The position numbers were made by a program, and so were the translations under genes. DNA of 45,912 nucleotides. Origin: Glaciecola sp964621345 (GTDB lineage: Bacteria; Pseudomonadota; Gammaproteobacteria; Enterobacterales; Alteromonadaceae). The first letter of the stretch is position 1; every line of letters starts with the position of its first letter. Location of the stretch: contig CAZUON010000025.1 in the NCBI GenBank assembly GCA_964621345.1, positions 1-45,912 of the forward strand. Reading direction: 5' to 3'. The notes under the pieces are model-generated. The model was given only the letters and a program-made list of their open reading frames with translations. It was not told the origin of the DNA and made no database searches. Shown here piece after piece: positions 6,583 through 16,172 of the stretch.

Positions 6583-8958
6583 GTGCAGGAATACATTCTT
6601 TGGTATCAAGATTTGGGTATGGACGATGTAAATCGCGTAGGCGGTAAAAATGCATCACTAGGTGAAATGATATCAAACTTGTCAAACGCGGGCGTGCAAG
6701 TCCCAGGCGGATTTGCGACCACTGCATATGCTTTTAACGAGTTTCTCGTACAAAGCGGTGTCGAGGCCAAAATACACGAGATTTTAGACAGCTTAGATGT
6801 TGATGATGTAAATGCGCTTGCAAAAGCCGGTGAGCAGATTCGGCAGTGGATTTTAGACACGCCGTTTCAGGCGGAGTTAGAAAACGAAATTAAAACCGCA
6901 TTCGCAACTTTGTGCGCAGATGCAGGTGATGAGGCTTCGTTTGCTGTGCGTTCTTCTGCAACCGCTGAAGATATGCCAGACGCTTCTTTTGCAGGGCAGC
7001 AAGAAACTTTCTTAAATGTGAAAGGTTATGAATCTGTTCTTGTTGCTATAAAACACGTTTTTGCATCACTTTTTAACGACCGAGCGATATCTTATCGAGT
7101 TCACCAAGGTTATGACCATAAAGGCGTTGCGCTCTCTGCAGGTATTCAGCGCATGGTACGCAGTGATATGTCTGCCTCTGGTGTTATGTTTACGATTGAT
7201 ACAGAATCAGGTTTTGAAGACGTTGTGTTCATTACCAGTTCTTATGGCCTTGGCGAAATGGTAGTGCAGGGAGCAGTTAACCCAGATGAGTTTTATGTTC
7301 ACAAGCCTACATTAGCGTCGGGTAAGCCCTGTGTATTGCGTCGTAATATCGGCAGCAAAATGACCAAGATGATTTATTCTTCAGACTTAGAGCATGGTAA
7401 ACAAGTTGAAATTGTTGATATCCCTGAGTCAGATTCAAAATGCTTCTCGATTACTGATGAAGAAGTCATGGAATTGGCAAAACAAGCCATGATCATTGAG
7501 CAGCATTACAAACGTCCCATGGATATTGAGTGGGCAAAAGACGGACTTGATGGCAAATTATATATCGTGCAGGCTCGCCCTGAAACCGTACGCAGTCGAG
7601 AAGATATTCAAGTTATTGAGCGTTTTCAGTTAAAAGACAGTGCACAGCTAATATGTGAAGGGCGAGCAATTGGCCATAAAATCGGTGCAGGTAAAGCAAA
7701 AGTACTCGGCTCTATTAACGAAATGGATAAAATAGAGCAAGGTGATGTGTTAGTGACTGACATGACCGACCCAGATTGGGAGCCGATCATGAAAAAAGCC
7801 TCTGCGATTGTAACTAATCGTGGTGGCCGTACATGTCATGCTGCAATAATCGCTCGCGAAATGGGAATTCCAGCAGTAGTTGGATGCGGAAATGCGACTG
7901 ACAGTATTGCAACAGGTGATGAAGTGACAGTGTCTTGTGCGGAAGGTGACACCGGTTACATTTATAACAAAGTGCTTGATTTCGACGTTACCACATCACG
8001 CATTGACTCTATGCCAGATTTGCCACTTAAAGTAATGATGAACGTTGGAAACCCTGACCGAGCATTCGATTTTGCGCGCTTACCGCACGAAGGTGTAGGG
8101 CTCGCACGATTAGAATTCATCATTAACCGAATGATTGGTGTGCATCCCAAAGCACTGTTGAACTTTGACCAGCAATCAGATGAGCTCAAAGATGAAATCA
8201 ATGACATGATGGCAGGCTATGAATCTCCAGTAGAATTTTATATTCAAAAGCTGGTAGAGGGTATTTCTAGCATTGGTGCCGCGTTCTCACCGAAGAAAGT
8301 GATTGTGCGTATGTCTGACTTCAAATCTAATGAGTACTACAATCTAGTTGGTGGACATCAGTACGAACCTCATGAAGAAAACCCTATGTTGGGTTTTAGA
8401 GGTGCGAGTCGCTACATATCAGAAGACTTTCGTGATTGTTTTGCGCTAGAGTGTGAGGCAATTAAGCGAGTTCGAAATGATATGGGTTTAACTAACGTTG
8501 AAATCATGATCCCCTTCATTCGAACCGTTGATGAGGGTAGACAGGTCATTGAGTTGCTAAAAGAAGAAGGTTTGGTGCAAGGTGAAAATGGCTTGCGCGT
8601 GATTATGATGTGCGAATTGCCGTCTAATGCCTTACTCGCGGATCAGTTCTTAGATATATTTGATGGTTTCTCTATTGGCTCTAATGACCTTACTCAATTG
8701 ACCCTTGGTTTAGACAGAGACTCAGGATTAATTGCGCATTTGTTTGATGAACGCAATGATGCAGTTAAAGCACTATTGTCGATGGCAATTAAAGCGGCTA
8801 AAGCACGTGGCAAATATGTAGGTATTTGCGGTCAAGGTCCTTCCGACCACGAAGACTTTGCAGCGTGGTTGGTAGAGCAAGGGATTGATAGTGTATCGTT
8901 GAACCCAGATACGGTGGTGGAAACATGGTTGTACCTAGCTGAGAATAACAAAGCATAA
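6583..8958 (+). CDS. ppsA: phosphoenolpyruvate synthase
   Basis: 791 aa (E. coli 792). GTG start at 6583 with GGAGG at 6570-6574. Domain order is an N-terminal ATP-grasp-like nucleotide domain (GGKNASLGEM, SVRSSATAEDMPDASFAGQQETFLN), the central phosphohistidine domain with NRGGRTCHAAIIAREMGIP (His419 is the phosphoryl carrier; Thr417 is the PpsR target), and a C-terminal PEP/pyruvate TIM barrel (MSDFKSNEYYNLVGG, GSNDLTQLTLGLDRDS, GICGQGPSD with Cys749). It converts pyruvate + ATP + H2O to PEP + AMP + Pi, the entry to gluconeogenesis from pyruvate or lactate. It is followed by a strong terminator. Confidence 0.98.
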   Translation: MQEYILWYQDLGMDDVNRVGGKNASLGEMISNLSNAGVQVPGGFATTAYAFNEFLVQSGVEAKIHEILDSLDVDDVNALAKAGEQIRQWILDTPFQAELENEIKTAFATLCADAGDEASFAVRSSATAEDMPDASFAGQQETFLNVKGYESVLVAIKHVFASLFNDRAISYRVHQGYDHKGVALSAGIQRMVRSDMSASGVMFTIDTESGFEDVVFITSSYGLGEMVVQGAVNPDEFYVHKPTLASGKPCVLRRNIGSKMTKMIYSSDLEHGKQVEIVDIPESDSKCFSITDEEVMELAKQAMIIEQHYKRPMDIEWAKDGLDGKLYIVQARPETVRSREDIQVIERFQLKDSAQLICEGRAIGHKIGAGKAKVLGSINEMDKIEQGDVLVTDMTDPDWEPIMKKASAIVTNRGGRTCHAAIIAREMGIPAVVGCGNATDSIATGDEVTVSCAEGDTGYIYNKVLDFDVTTSRIDSMPDLPLKVMMNVGNPDRAFDFARLPHEGVGLARLEFIINRMIGVHPKALLNFDQQSDELKDEINDMMAGYESPVEFYIQKLVEGISSIGAAFSPKKVIVRMSDFKSNEYYNLVGGHQYEPHEENPMLGFRGASRYISEDFRDCFALECEAIKRVRNDMGLTNVEIMIPFIRTVDEGRQVIELLKEEGLVQGENGLRVIMMCELPSNALLADQFLDIFDGFSIGSNDLTQLTLGLDRDSGLIAHLFDERNDAVKALLSMAIKAAKARGKYVGICGQGPSDHEDFAAWLVEQGIDSVSLNPDTVVETWLYLAENNKA

Positions 8959-8980
8959 GCGTATGTTTTACATAGGGAAA

Positions 8981-9006
8981 AGGCGTCTGATTAGACGCCT
9001 TTTTTG
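8981..9006 (+). terminator. intrinsic terminator of ppsA
   Basis: AGGCGTCT (8981-8988), loop GATT, AGACGCCT (8993-9000), then a run of T. A perfect 8-bp GC-rich stem and T tract on the plus strand, 23 bp after the ppsA stop. Confidence 0.92.
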
Positions 9007-9046
9007 TATTTCTGAAAATAATATTTTTGCTAGGTAACTGCTTAAA

Positions 9047-9196
9047 TTAAGCGGCGCTATCGCGCATTTCTTTCTCTAGCACTTTACGCTTTTTGATATT
9101 GCAATCAAGTGAGCGTTCAACAGTCTTGCGACCTAAATATGCAGCAGGTGCATAAGGGTGCTTTGATTTAAATATTTTCTTTAAAAACTTACTCAT
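9047..9196 (-). CDS. 49-aa basic protein, unknown function
   Basis: The minus-strand reading frame from ATG at 9196 to TAA at 9047 encodes MSKFLKKIFKSKHPYAPAAY followed by LGRKTVERSLDCNIKKRKVL and EKEMRDSAA. An excellent Shine-Dalgarno, GGAGG, sits 6 bases before the ATG, which argues strongly that the frame is translated. The protein is Lys/Arg-rich with an amphipathic start (KFLKKIFK), one Cys, and no membrane segment. I do not recognise a family. It stands alone between the ppsA terminator and the ydiJ-like gene on the opposite strand. The 9197-9434 spacer contains its promoter region and that of the next gene. Confidence 0.72.
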   Translation of the reverse strand: MSKFLKKIFKSKHPYAPAAYLGRKTVERSLDCNIKKRKVLEKEMRDSAA

Positions 9197-9434
9197 AAAT
9201 CCTCCATTTCGTTGTAAGTCTAACAAATATAAGCATAAAAGTAAAAACTCTACACTTATTACTCGGCGGCATATAAAAAAACATGAACGAAATTTTGTAA
9301 TTTACACTTGCAGTGGCAAGTCTTTTATCCATAAATATGCAGTTAATATTCGCTTTGTTACTATTTATATCGATTATATCTAGAGCGCTGAGGGCGAAAT
9401 CAGTATACTCAACCCTCAGCCATAGGAGGGTAAA

Positions 9435-12400
9435 TTGAGCGCTTTACCAAAACTTGCACCAAGTGACACCGTTAATGCCGTTACACAGCGATATATAGAT
9501 GCACTCAAGCACAGTGATTTTAGCGGTGAGATAGAAGTATCTTATGCTAGCCGCATGGCAGTTGCTACTGACAACTCGATTTATCAGTGCATCCCTCAAG
9601 CAGTCATTTTTCCAAAATCAGTACATGATTTATCGCTCGCTGCAAGTGTAGGGGCCCAATTTCCCGATGTAAGCTTTAGTGCAAGAGGGGGCGGCACTGG
9701 TACTAACGGTCAATCGTTAACACCTGGTGTCGTCGTCGATACGTCCAAGCACATGCGAGAGATTTTAGAGCTCAATTTGGATGAGCAATGGGTAAAAGTG
9801 CAGTGCGGTGTGATAAAAGATGCGCTTAATGACTACCTCAGACCCCACGGTTATTTTTTCTCTCCCGATTTGTCTACCAGTAATCGCGCGACAATAGGTG
9901 GCATGATTAACACTGATGCGTCGGGGCAAGGCTCTCTGGTTTACGGCAAAACCAGCGATCATGTACTAGGACTTACATCGGTAACCGCGACTGGAGAGGT
10001 TCTTCACACACTTCCCATATCGATGGAAAAAGCGAAAAGCCTCGCGACCCAAGGTACCGATTACGCAAAAATTTTGCAGCAAGTATTGTTGACCTGTGTT
10101 GATAAACGTCAACAAATTCTCGATAAATTTCCACGCCTAAATCGCTTTTTGACCGGTTACGATTTGGAGCATGCCTATGACCAAACTAACAATATGATTG
10201 ATGTCAGTCGTATACTGGCAGGCTCTGAAGGTTCTCTAGCATTTATTGGTGAAGCAAAGCTTAATATTACCAAAATTCCAAAGCACACCGCTTTGGTGAA
10301 TATAAAATACAATAACTTTGAGTCAGCACTGCGGCATGCGCCTTCGATGATTGCAGCACAGGCAACCTCGGTGGAAACGGTCGATAGCACGGTGCTCAAC
10401 TTAGCGCGAGCCGATATTGTATGGCATAGCGTATCGACGCTTATCGAAGATGTTGAAGGGAAGACCATGGACGGTTTGAACATGGTGGAATACAACAGCG
10501 ATGATCAGCAAGATATTGCGCAAAAAATTCAGCAGCTGAGTGACACTTTAGATGCTCAAATTTTGAATGAACAATCCGGTGTTATTGGTTATCAAATCAC
10601 CTTCGATAAAACAGATATTCAAAAAATTTACGGCATGCGTAAAAAAGCCGTTGGGCTATTAGGTAAAACAAAAGGGGATAAAAAGCCTATCGCGTTTGCC
10701 GAGGATACCGCGGTTCCCCCCGAAAAACTCGCCGACTTTATTATGGAATTTAGAGCCCTACTCGACAACCATGGCTTGCAATACGGTATGTTTGGCCACG
10801 TTGACGCTGGCGTATTACACGTTCGTCCTGCATTAAACTTGTACGATGAAGAACAAGAAAAACTACTCAAAACAATATCGGATCAAGTCGTCGCTTTAGT
10901 CGCTAAGTACGGTGGACTGATGTGGGGTGAGCATGGCAAAGGCTACCGCAGTGAGTATGCCCCTGCATTTTTTGGTGAACAGCTTTTTGATGAAATATGT
11001 AAAGTTAAGGCGGCTTTTGACCCTCTTAACAAAATGAATCCTGGAAAAATTTGTACGCCTTTTAAATCTGATGCTGAATTAGTGAGGGTTGACGCCGTAA
11101 AAAGAGCGACGTTTGACCGTCAAATCCCTGTTGAGTTTAGAGAGTCTTTTGCACCGGCAATGAGCTGCAATGGAAACGGTTTATGTTTTAACTATGACAC
11201 CAGCTCTCCAATGTGCCCGTCGAGTAAGATAAGTCGAGACCGACGCCAAAGTCCGAAGGGGAGAGCAGGCTTGATTAGGGAGTGGTTGTTGCAATTAAGC
11301 AAGCATGGTGTTGCAGCGCAAGAACTTAACCATAAAACCTTTCGTTCGGGCTTCTGGCTGCCAAAACGCAAAGCAAGCGGCGATGAAGATTTTTCGCATG
11401 AAGTCTTTGACGCAATGAACGGTTGTTTAGCGTGTAAATCATGTACAAATCAATGTCCGGTTAATGTTGATGTGCCTGATTTTAGAGCTAAGTTTTTATC
11501 GATTTATCACACAAAATACGCGCGGCCTTTAAAAGATTACTTTGTTGCCAACGTTGAGCGACTTGCGCCCATTCTGGCAAAAATCCCGCGACTGGCGAAT
11601 GTGTTTTTAAACAATAGGGTCATTAAGTACGCACTAAAGCATTGGGTAGGATATGTTGATGCGCCCCTGTTGAGTTTTCCAGCCCTTGTGAATCGGCCCT
11701 CTGCGATAGATTGCGATTATAGTTTTGATGCGCTAAGTATGCTTAGTAAGGCTGAAAAACAAAGACATGTAATTGTAGTGCAAGACCCCTTTACCAGCTT
11801 TTATGACGCAGATTCTGTCGATAACAGCCTATCTTTTATCAAAGCACTGGGTTATCAACCAATATTGTTACCCTTTGCTCCTAATGGCAAGCCGCAACAC
11901 GTTAAAGGTTTTCTCAATGAGTTTGAGAAAACTGCGCGCTCTACTGCTGCATTTTTAAATAAAGTCAGCCAACTGGACATTCCCATGCTCGGCGTAGATG
12001 CTTCCCTTGTCTTATGTTATCGCGATGAGTATAAAAAGATGCTCGGTGAAAAGCGTGGGAGTTTTCAAGTGAAAAGCCTAAGTGAATGGCTAATAGGTGT
12101 GCCAGAAGAGCATTTTAAAGCCCGCAAAACTACTACAGTGCAAGGCAAACCCTATCATTTGTTTGCTCATTGCACAGAAAAAACAGGCTTACCAAGCTCA
12201 GAGAAAGATTGGCAGCGTATATTTTCGCGTTTGGGGCTTAAGCTTAATATAATACCGGTGGGTTGTTGTGGCATGGCAGGGACTTATGGGCATGAAACCG
12301 AACATCTAGAAAACTCCATTGGCATTTATAACTTAAGCTGGCCACAAAAATTATCTCAGTTTGAGCCTCATCAGGTATTAGCGACTGGCTATTCATGCCG

Positions 12401-12473
12401 TAGTCAGGTAAAACGCCTATCGGAATTTAGGCCGAGGCATCCTATCGAAGTGCTTAAAGAGTCAATTAATTAG
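9435..12473 (+). CDS. ydiJ: FAD/FeS dehydrogenase of the YdiJ type (D-2-hydroxyacid / D-2-hydroxyglutarate dehydrogenase)
   Basis: 1012 aa (E. coli YdiJ about 1018). TTG start at 9435 with AGGAGGG immediately upstream; no ATG competes. The N-terminal half is a PCMH/VAO-type FAD domain (FSARGGGTGTNGQSLTPG near residue 82, SDHVLG, GSEGSLAFIGEA) plus FAD-oxidase C domain (FGHVDAGVLHVRP, GGLMWGEHGKGYRSEY, KMNPGKIC). The C-terminal half is a ferredoxin-like iron-sulfur region (CNGNGLCF, MCPSSK, CLACKSCTNQCPV) and a CCG-type domain (VGCCGMAGTYGHE). This architecture oxidises D-2-hydroxyacids and passes electrons to the respiratory chain. D-2-hydroxyglutarate is the best-supported substrate for this clade, D-lactate an alternative. 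Confidence 0.9.
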   Translation: MSALPKLAPSDTVNAVTQRYIDALKHSDFSGEIEVSYASRMAVATDNSIYQCIPQAVIFPKSVHDLSLAASVGAQFPDVSFSARGGGTGTNGQSLTPGVVVDTSKHMREILELNLDEQWVKVQCGVIKDALNDYLRPHGYFFSPDLSTSNRATIGGMINTDASGQGSLVYGKTSDHVLGLTSVTATGEVLHTLPISMEKAKSLATQGTDYAKILQQVLLTCVDKRQQILDKFPRLNRFLTGYDLEHAYDQTNNMIDVSRILAGSEGSLAFIGEAKLNITKIPKHTALVNIKYNNFESALRHAPSMIAAQATSVETVDSTVLNLARADIVWHSVSTLIEDVEGKTMDGLNMVEYNSDDQQDIAQKIQQLSDTLDAQILNEQSGVIGYQITFDKTDIQKIYGMRKKAVGLLGKTKGDKKPIAFAEDTAVPPEKLADFIMEFRALLDNHGLQYGMFGHVDAGVLHVRPALNLYDEEQEKLLKTISDQVVALVAKYGGLMWGEHGKGYRSEYAPAFFGEQLFDEICKVKAAFDPLNKMNPGKICTPFKSDAELVRVDAVKRATFDRQIPVEFRESFAPAMSCNGNGLCFNYDTSSPMCPSSKISRDRRQSPKGRAGLIREWLLQLSKHGVAAQELNHKTFRSGFWLPKRKASGDEDFSHEVFDAMNGCLACKSCTNQCPVNVDVPDFRAKFLSIYHTKYARPLKDYFVANVERLAPILAKIPRLANVFLNNRVIKYALKHWVGYVDAPLLSFPALVNRPSAIDCDYSFDALSMLSKAEKQRHVIVVQDPFTSFYDADSVDNSLSFIKALGYQPILLPFAPNGKPQHVKGFLNEFEKTARSTAAFLNKVSQLDIPMLGVDASLVLCYRDEYKKMLGEKRGSFQVKSLSEWLIGVPEEHFKARKTTTVQGKPYHLFAHCTEKTGLPSSEKDWQRIFSRLGLKLNIIPVGCCGMAGTYGHETEHLENSIGIYNLSWPQKLSQFEPHQVLATGYSCRSQVKRLSEFRPRHPIEVLKESIN

Positions 12474-12514
12474 ACAATCAATTACATTATCAATTAGACA
12501 AAAACGGAAATAAT

Positions 12515-12925
12515 ATGACAGATGTTAACGACCAAGAATCACTCTCCGCTTGGGTAAGAGAGCAGTTTCAACGAGCAAATAAACATTTAGCCGAAAAAGG
12601 TATTTTGTTTGAATCAGTCGTGACCGAGGAGAGTCGTTATCTAGCGCCTTACGCAGCTGTATGGCGCATTCGAGCGCAAGACAAAAAGTCGTTTTGGGTA
12701 ATCAGTGGTGATTTACCTGCCGATGCTGTGCCTTTAGAAGCGGCTCAAACAGCTCGTGAAGCGATGAAACGTTTTTCTTACTCCTGGCAGATGCAGGCTG
12801 AAAATATTCGTAGAAGTGAGACGCCGGACCGAGAACAACTGGCCTTTGCGAAGATATTAGATGAAAAAGCGGATATGGTGTATAAGTTGTCAACTGACGA
12901 AAAGATATGGCAAGGCCAAGCTTAA
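12515..12925 (+). CDS. DUF4826 family protein
   Basis: 136 aa, soluble, no signal peptide. The sequence (LSAWVREQFQRANKHLAEKG, VVTEESRYLAPYAAVWRIRA, FWVISGDLPADAVPLEAAQTAREAM, FSYSWQMQAENI) matches what I recall of DUF4826, a family of about 140 residues in marine gammaproteobacteria with no assigned function. It starts 41 bp after the YdiJ-like gene on the same strand, so the two may be co-transcribed. Its stop codon lies in the loop of a 12-bp hairpin shared with the convergent small gene. Confidence 0.8.
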   Translation: MTDVNDQESLSAWVREQFQRANKHLAEKGILFESVVTEESRYLAPYAAVWRIRAQDKKSFWVISGDLPADAVPLEAAQTAREAMKRFSYSWQMQAENIRRSETPDREQLAFAKILDEKADMVYKLSTDEKIWQGQA

Positions 12926-12955
12926 TTGCATAGTTTGGCTTGATTTGGCCTTGCC
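12907..12955. terminator. 12-bp hairpin between convergent genes
   Basis: TGGCAAGGCCAA (12907-12918) pairs perfectly with TTGGCCTTGCCA (12944-12955). The DUF4826 stop codon lies in the loop. On the minus strand the stem is followed by TATCTTTTC, a weak T tract; on the plus strand there is none. Probably a 3'-end structure for both convergent genes. Confidence 0.5.
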
Positions 12956-12964
12956 ACGTTACCC

Positions 12965-13228
12965 TTACTCATCACCAGCGATTTTTAAAGAGCTAAATCG
13001 GTTGTTGCGTGAGCGTTTTGTTTCGCGAGCGAGTAACTCATGTTGAACAGGAGCGACAAACGGGTTGGTGATCACTAGGTTAGTATCAATAGTTTGTTTG
13101 GTTTCCTGATCTAATATAGCCCTTATTTCAGCTTTAGTTATAGCAGGTGACTGAACGCCAATCGGCTCAGCCGCTTGAGTTTGAGTAAAAATGTTTGCAG
13201 ATAGAACTGCAAGTGTTAACAATTTCAT
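12965..13228 (-). CDS. small exported protein, unknown function
   Basis: 87 aa. It begins MKLLTLAVLSANIFTQTQAA, a signal peptide with likely cleavage after the QAA; AGGA lies 8 bases upstream of the ATG. The mature part of about 67 residues is hydrophilic and rich in Thr, Glu and Arg, ends KRSRNNRFSSLKIAGDE, and has no Cys or membrane segment. No family recognised. It converges with the DUF4826 gene and is divergent from gcvA with a 217-bp spacer. Confidence 0.62.
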   Translation of the reverse strand: MKLLTLAVLSANIFTQTQAAEPIGVQSPAITKAEIRAILDQETKQTIDTNLVITNPFVAPVQHELLARETKRSRNNRFSSLKIAGDE

Positions 13229-13445
13229 GTGTTTTTCCTAAATTAATTTTATGTAATGTTTGTGGTGAAAAGCGACAATTTTATAACAAGTTATTTACAG
13301 TGTTAAACGTATGAAATAAATAAACTTTCTGTTTCTTTTCATGATGTATATTACGGCTGAATTGAACAAAAGATAAACAATATTAATTGTGGTTCATCAT
13401 TAGATAAACTAATGTATAAATTGAGACTCAAACTTATGAGAATTT

Positions 13446-14339
13446 ATGCCTAAACGACTTCCTCCTCTAAATGCATTAAAGGCCTTCGAGTCTGCTGCTC
13501 GCCATTTAAGCTTTACCAAGGCCGCTGATGAATTGTTTGTGACCCAGGCAGCGGTTAGCCATCAAATAAAGTCATTAGAAAATTATTTGTCGACAAAATT
13601 ATTTCATCGAAAAAACCGCTCGCTGTTACTAACCGAGGAAGGGCAGGCGTATTTTCAAGACTTGCGCGATATTTTTACTCAGGTACAAGAGGCTACCGAT
13701 CGCTTGTTAGCGATGGGGGCAAAAGGCGCAATTACGGTTGCAACACCACCAAGCTTTGCCAGCCAATGGTTGGTGCCTAAGATTTACCAGTTTTCGGCAA
13801 AACACAATGATATTGATGTGCGCATCAAGGCAGTTGATTTAGACGAGGGTTTTTTAGATGACTCGGTAGATATTGCCGTGTATTACGGCAAAGGTAACTG
13901 GCCTGGTTTACACGCTACAAAGCTTCTTGCCGAGTATCTAACGCCGATGTGTTCGCCGCTATTATTGCAGCGTGGCAAAGGCCTCGATAGCTTACAGGAT
14001 TTAGGACAGCATACGCTATTGCATGATAATACGCGTAGCGCTTGGAAAAACTGGCTGCAGGCGTTTTCTGTTAAAGGGGTAAATGTTAATCAGGGACCAA
14101 TCTTCAGTCATACTATGTTAGTGCTTCAAGCTGCAGCCATTGGTCAGGGGATTGCGCTGTCTGATACGGTGTTGGCAAAACCCGATATCGACAGCGGACG
14201 CTTGGTATGTCCTTTTGCCGAAAAGATCGAAAGTAAACTCAGTTATTACTTGGTGTGCCGTGAATCTCAAGCAGATAAGAGCAAAATCCAAGTATTTCGG
14301 GATTGGATGTTAAGCCAAGTGGATGAAAGTACTGATTAG
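13446..14339 (+). CDS. gcvA: LysR-type regulator, GcvA-like
   Basis: 297 aa. An N-terminal winged helix (residues 1-65: RLPPLNALKAFESAARHLSF, TKAADELFVTQAAVSHQIKS) is followed by a LysR substrate-binding domain. MPKRLPPLNALKAFE and LFHRKNRSLLLTEEGQ are typical of GcvA, the glycine-responsive regulator of the glycine cleavage operon. Gene order gcvA-ygdD-rlmM is the same as in E. coli, which supports the symbol. The gcv operon is not in the window. Confidence 0.85.
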   Translation: MPKRLPPLNALKAFESAARHLSFTKAADELFVTQAAVSHQIKSLENYLSTKLFHRKNRSLLLTEEGQAYFQDLRDIFTQVQEATDRLLAMGAKGAITVATPPSFASQWLVPKIYQFSAKHNDIDVRIKAVDLDEGFLDDSVDIAVYYGKGNWPGLHATKLLAEYLTPMCSPLLLQRGKGLDSLQDLGQHTLLHDNTRSAWKNWLQAFSVKGVNVNQGPIFSHTMLVLQAAAIGQGIALSDTVLAKPDIDSGRLVCPFAEKIESKLSYYLVCRESQADKSKIQVFRDWMLSQVDESTD

Positions 14340-14405
14340 CTTTTTATATAGGTTTCAGTCTTGGCTTTTTTTCGTAACACCCGTTAGCACTATGAAGTAA
14401 AAAAC

Positions 14406-14855
14406 ATGAAGGACAAAAACGTGAACTCTCAACGACTGATTCGCTTTACTCTAATTGCTGGTGCTTTGTTCGCATTGTTAAGTGTGTGTATTGGCGCATT
14501 CGCCGCTCACGGACTCAAAAATACGCTAGATGTTTATCAGTTGGGTATTATTGAAACGGGAGCCAGATATCAAATGTATCATGGACTTGCACTCATCTTG
14601 AGCGCATTGTGCGCGGCTAATTTCCAGTATTTTTCACTTAGTTTGATCAGCACGTGTTTTTGCGCAGGGGTCATCTTTTTTAGTGGCAGTTTGTATGCTA
14701 TCGCCTTATTAGATTTGGCGGCTATAGGTTTTATTACGCCCATCGGTGGTGTTTTATTTTTGTTAGCATGGTCAGCGTTTATCTATCAATCTTATCGTAC
14801 GCTAGTTGCGCCAAGCATTTATGAACACGGGATGGGGCATCACAATGACCAGTGA
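14406..14855 (+). CDS. ygdD: DUF423 family inner-membrane protein (YgdD)
   Basis: 149 aa with four hydrophobic segments (about 13-33, 52-70, 77-97, 100-125). The N-terminal signature GALFALLSVCIGAFAAHGLKN and later YQMYHGLALILSAL, FSGSLYAIAL, FITPIGGVLFLLAW define DUF423. Function unknown; in E. coli it sits between gcvA and rlmM as here. The C-terminus overlaps the rlmM start by 11 bp (AATGACCAGTGA), implying coupled translation. Confidence 0.92.
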   Translation: MKDKNVNSQRLIRFTLIAGALFALLSVCIGAFAAHGLKNTLDVYQLGIIETGARYQMYHGLALILSALCAANFQYFSLSLISTCFCAGVIFFSGSLYAIALLDLAAIGFITPIGGVLFLLAWSAFIYQSYRTLVAPSIYEHGMGHHNDQ

Positions 14856-16035
14856 GTTTCTAATGTATTGTCGCAGTGGTTATGAGGCAGACTTGCTCGC
14901 TGAGATTGATGACAAATTAGCAAAACATAATGCATTTGGTTATGCCCGTTTTGTCAAAGACAGTGCATTTTTACGTTATACCCTCAGCGTACCGAAAACA
15001 CATAAGATGTTTTCCGCAGAGCGCACTGAACAAGACACAAAATCACTAGAGGCGGTATCTAAGCATTTAAAAGACATGCTTTTAACATATAATTCTATGC
15101 CTGCACTTAATACTCTCATTTTCGCTCGGCAAAAAACGCTCATCATCAACGAAGTATATTTTGATGATTTGCAAGATAGAGTAAACCCGGTGCTTGTTGC
15201 ACTTGGCGCACTGCATGATGAAGCTGCGCTAACTAAGCCCTTATTCGGTGATGTAAGAGTGGAGTATCCAGATACCGAAGAAGGTAAGCAAATTGCAAAG
15301 TTTTGCAAAAAATACACTGTACCCCTTCGAAATACCTTACGAAAATATGGTTTTTTAAGTCAAAAAGCGCAAAGTCACTTACCGTATTTGCACGTGTTTT
15401 TTGAACGAGGTGAGGCGTGCATCCTCTCTGTATCATTTGCCCACGACAGAAGCGAAGATAGTCTTGGCGTTCGAAGGCTGAAGTTTCCGTCTGATGCCCC
15501 ATCTCGCTCAACACTGAAACTAGAAGAAGCGATTCACTTATTTTGTAATAAAGCGCAGCAAGCACAGTTATTTCAAGCGGGTATGTCGGCCGTTGACTTA
15601 GGGGCATGCCCAGGTGGTTGGACGTATCAGTTGGTCAGCCGTGGTATACACGTAGAGGCGGTAGATAACGGCGCGATGGACGACAAGCTCATGCAAACCG
15701 GCTTGGTAACGTACATGCCAGCGGATGGGTTTACCTATGTACCAAAAGATAAGCATGTTGATTGGTTGGTTTGCGACATGATTGAACAACCCGACAGGGT
15801 CGCTAAATTAATGGTGCATTGGCTAAAAACACGTATGGCAAGCGCGGCTATTTTTAATCTTAAGTTGCCAATGAAAAAACGCTACTTAACATTAGCTCCG
15901 ATCATTGAAAGTTTTTTTGATGCCTTAAACGACGAAGAAGAGGATGTTTACCTACAGGCAAAGCACCTTTATCACAATCGTGATGAGGTAACTTTTATAA
16001 TGATAAAAAACAGTCAAATGCGAGCGGTTTTTTAG
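14845..16035 (+). CDS. rlmM: 23S rRNA (cytidine-2498-2'-O) methyltransferase RlmM
   Basis: 396 aa from ATG 14845 (MTSEFLMYCRSGYEADLLAE), which overlaps the DUF423 stop; GGGATGGGG lies upstream as a purine-rich binding site. A longer in-frame start at 14806 would lie inside ygdD and is not favoured. An N-terminal THUMP-like region is followed by a Rossmann methyltransferase with DLGACPGGWTYQLV at 251-264 (SAM binding), VDWLVCDMIEQP and FNLKLPMKKRY (catalytic Lys region). It is about 30 residues longer than the E. coli enzyme (366). It methylates C2498 of 23S rRNA before 50S assembly. Confidence 0.94.
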   Translation: MTSEFLMYCRSGYEADLLAEIDDKLAKHNAFGYARFVKDSAFLRYTLSVPKTHKMFSAERTEQDTKSLEAVSKHLKDMLLTYNSMPALNTLIFARQKTLIINEVYFDDLQDRVNPVLVALGALHDEAALTKPLFGDVRVEYPDTEEGKQIAKFCKKYTVPLRNTLRKYGFLSQKAQSHLPYLHVFFERGEACILSVSFAHDRSEDSLGVRRLKFPSDAPSRSTLKLEEAIHLFCNKAQQAQLFQAGMSAVDLGACPGGWTYQLVSRGIHVEAVDNGAMDDKLMQTGLVTYMPADGFTYVPKDKHVDWLVCDMIEQPDRVAKLMVHWLKTRMASAAIFNLKLPMKKRYLTLAPIIESFFDALNDEEEDVYLQAKHLYHNRDEVTFIMIKNSQMRAVF

Positions 16036-16172
16036 GCATATAACGCGTTTTTATTCTTCCGTTAACACTGCAAATGCACTTATTTAAAAAATAAGCATGA
16101 AAGTGGTGTAATTTCTGCTCAATAATCTATATAATCCGCCGCAAATTTTTATCAAACCTATGAAGTGGAAAT

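Noticed and set aside
15233..15607. 124-aa minus-strand frame within rlmM
   Set aside because: Antisense shadow of a conserved gene with no Shine-Dalgarno or homology I recognise.
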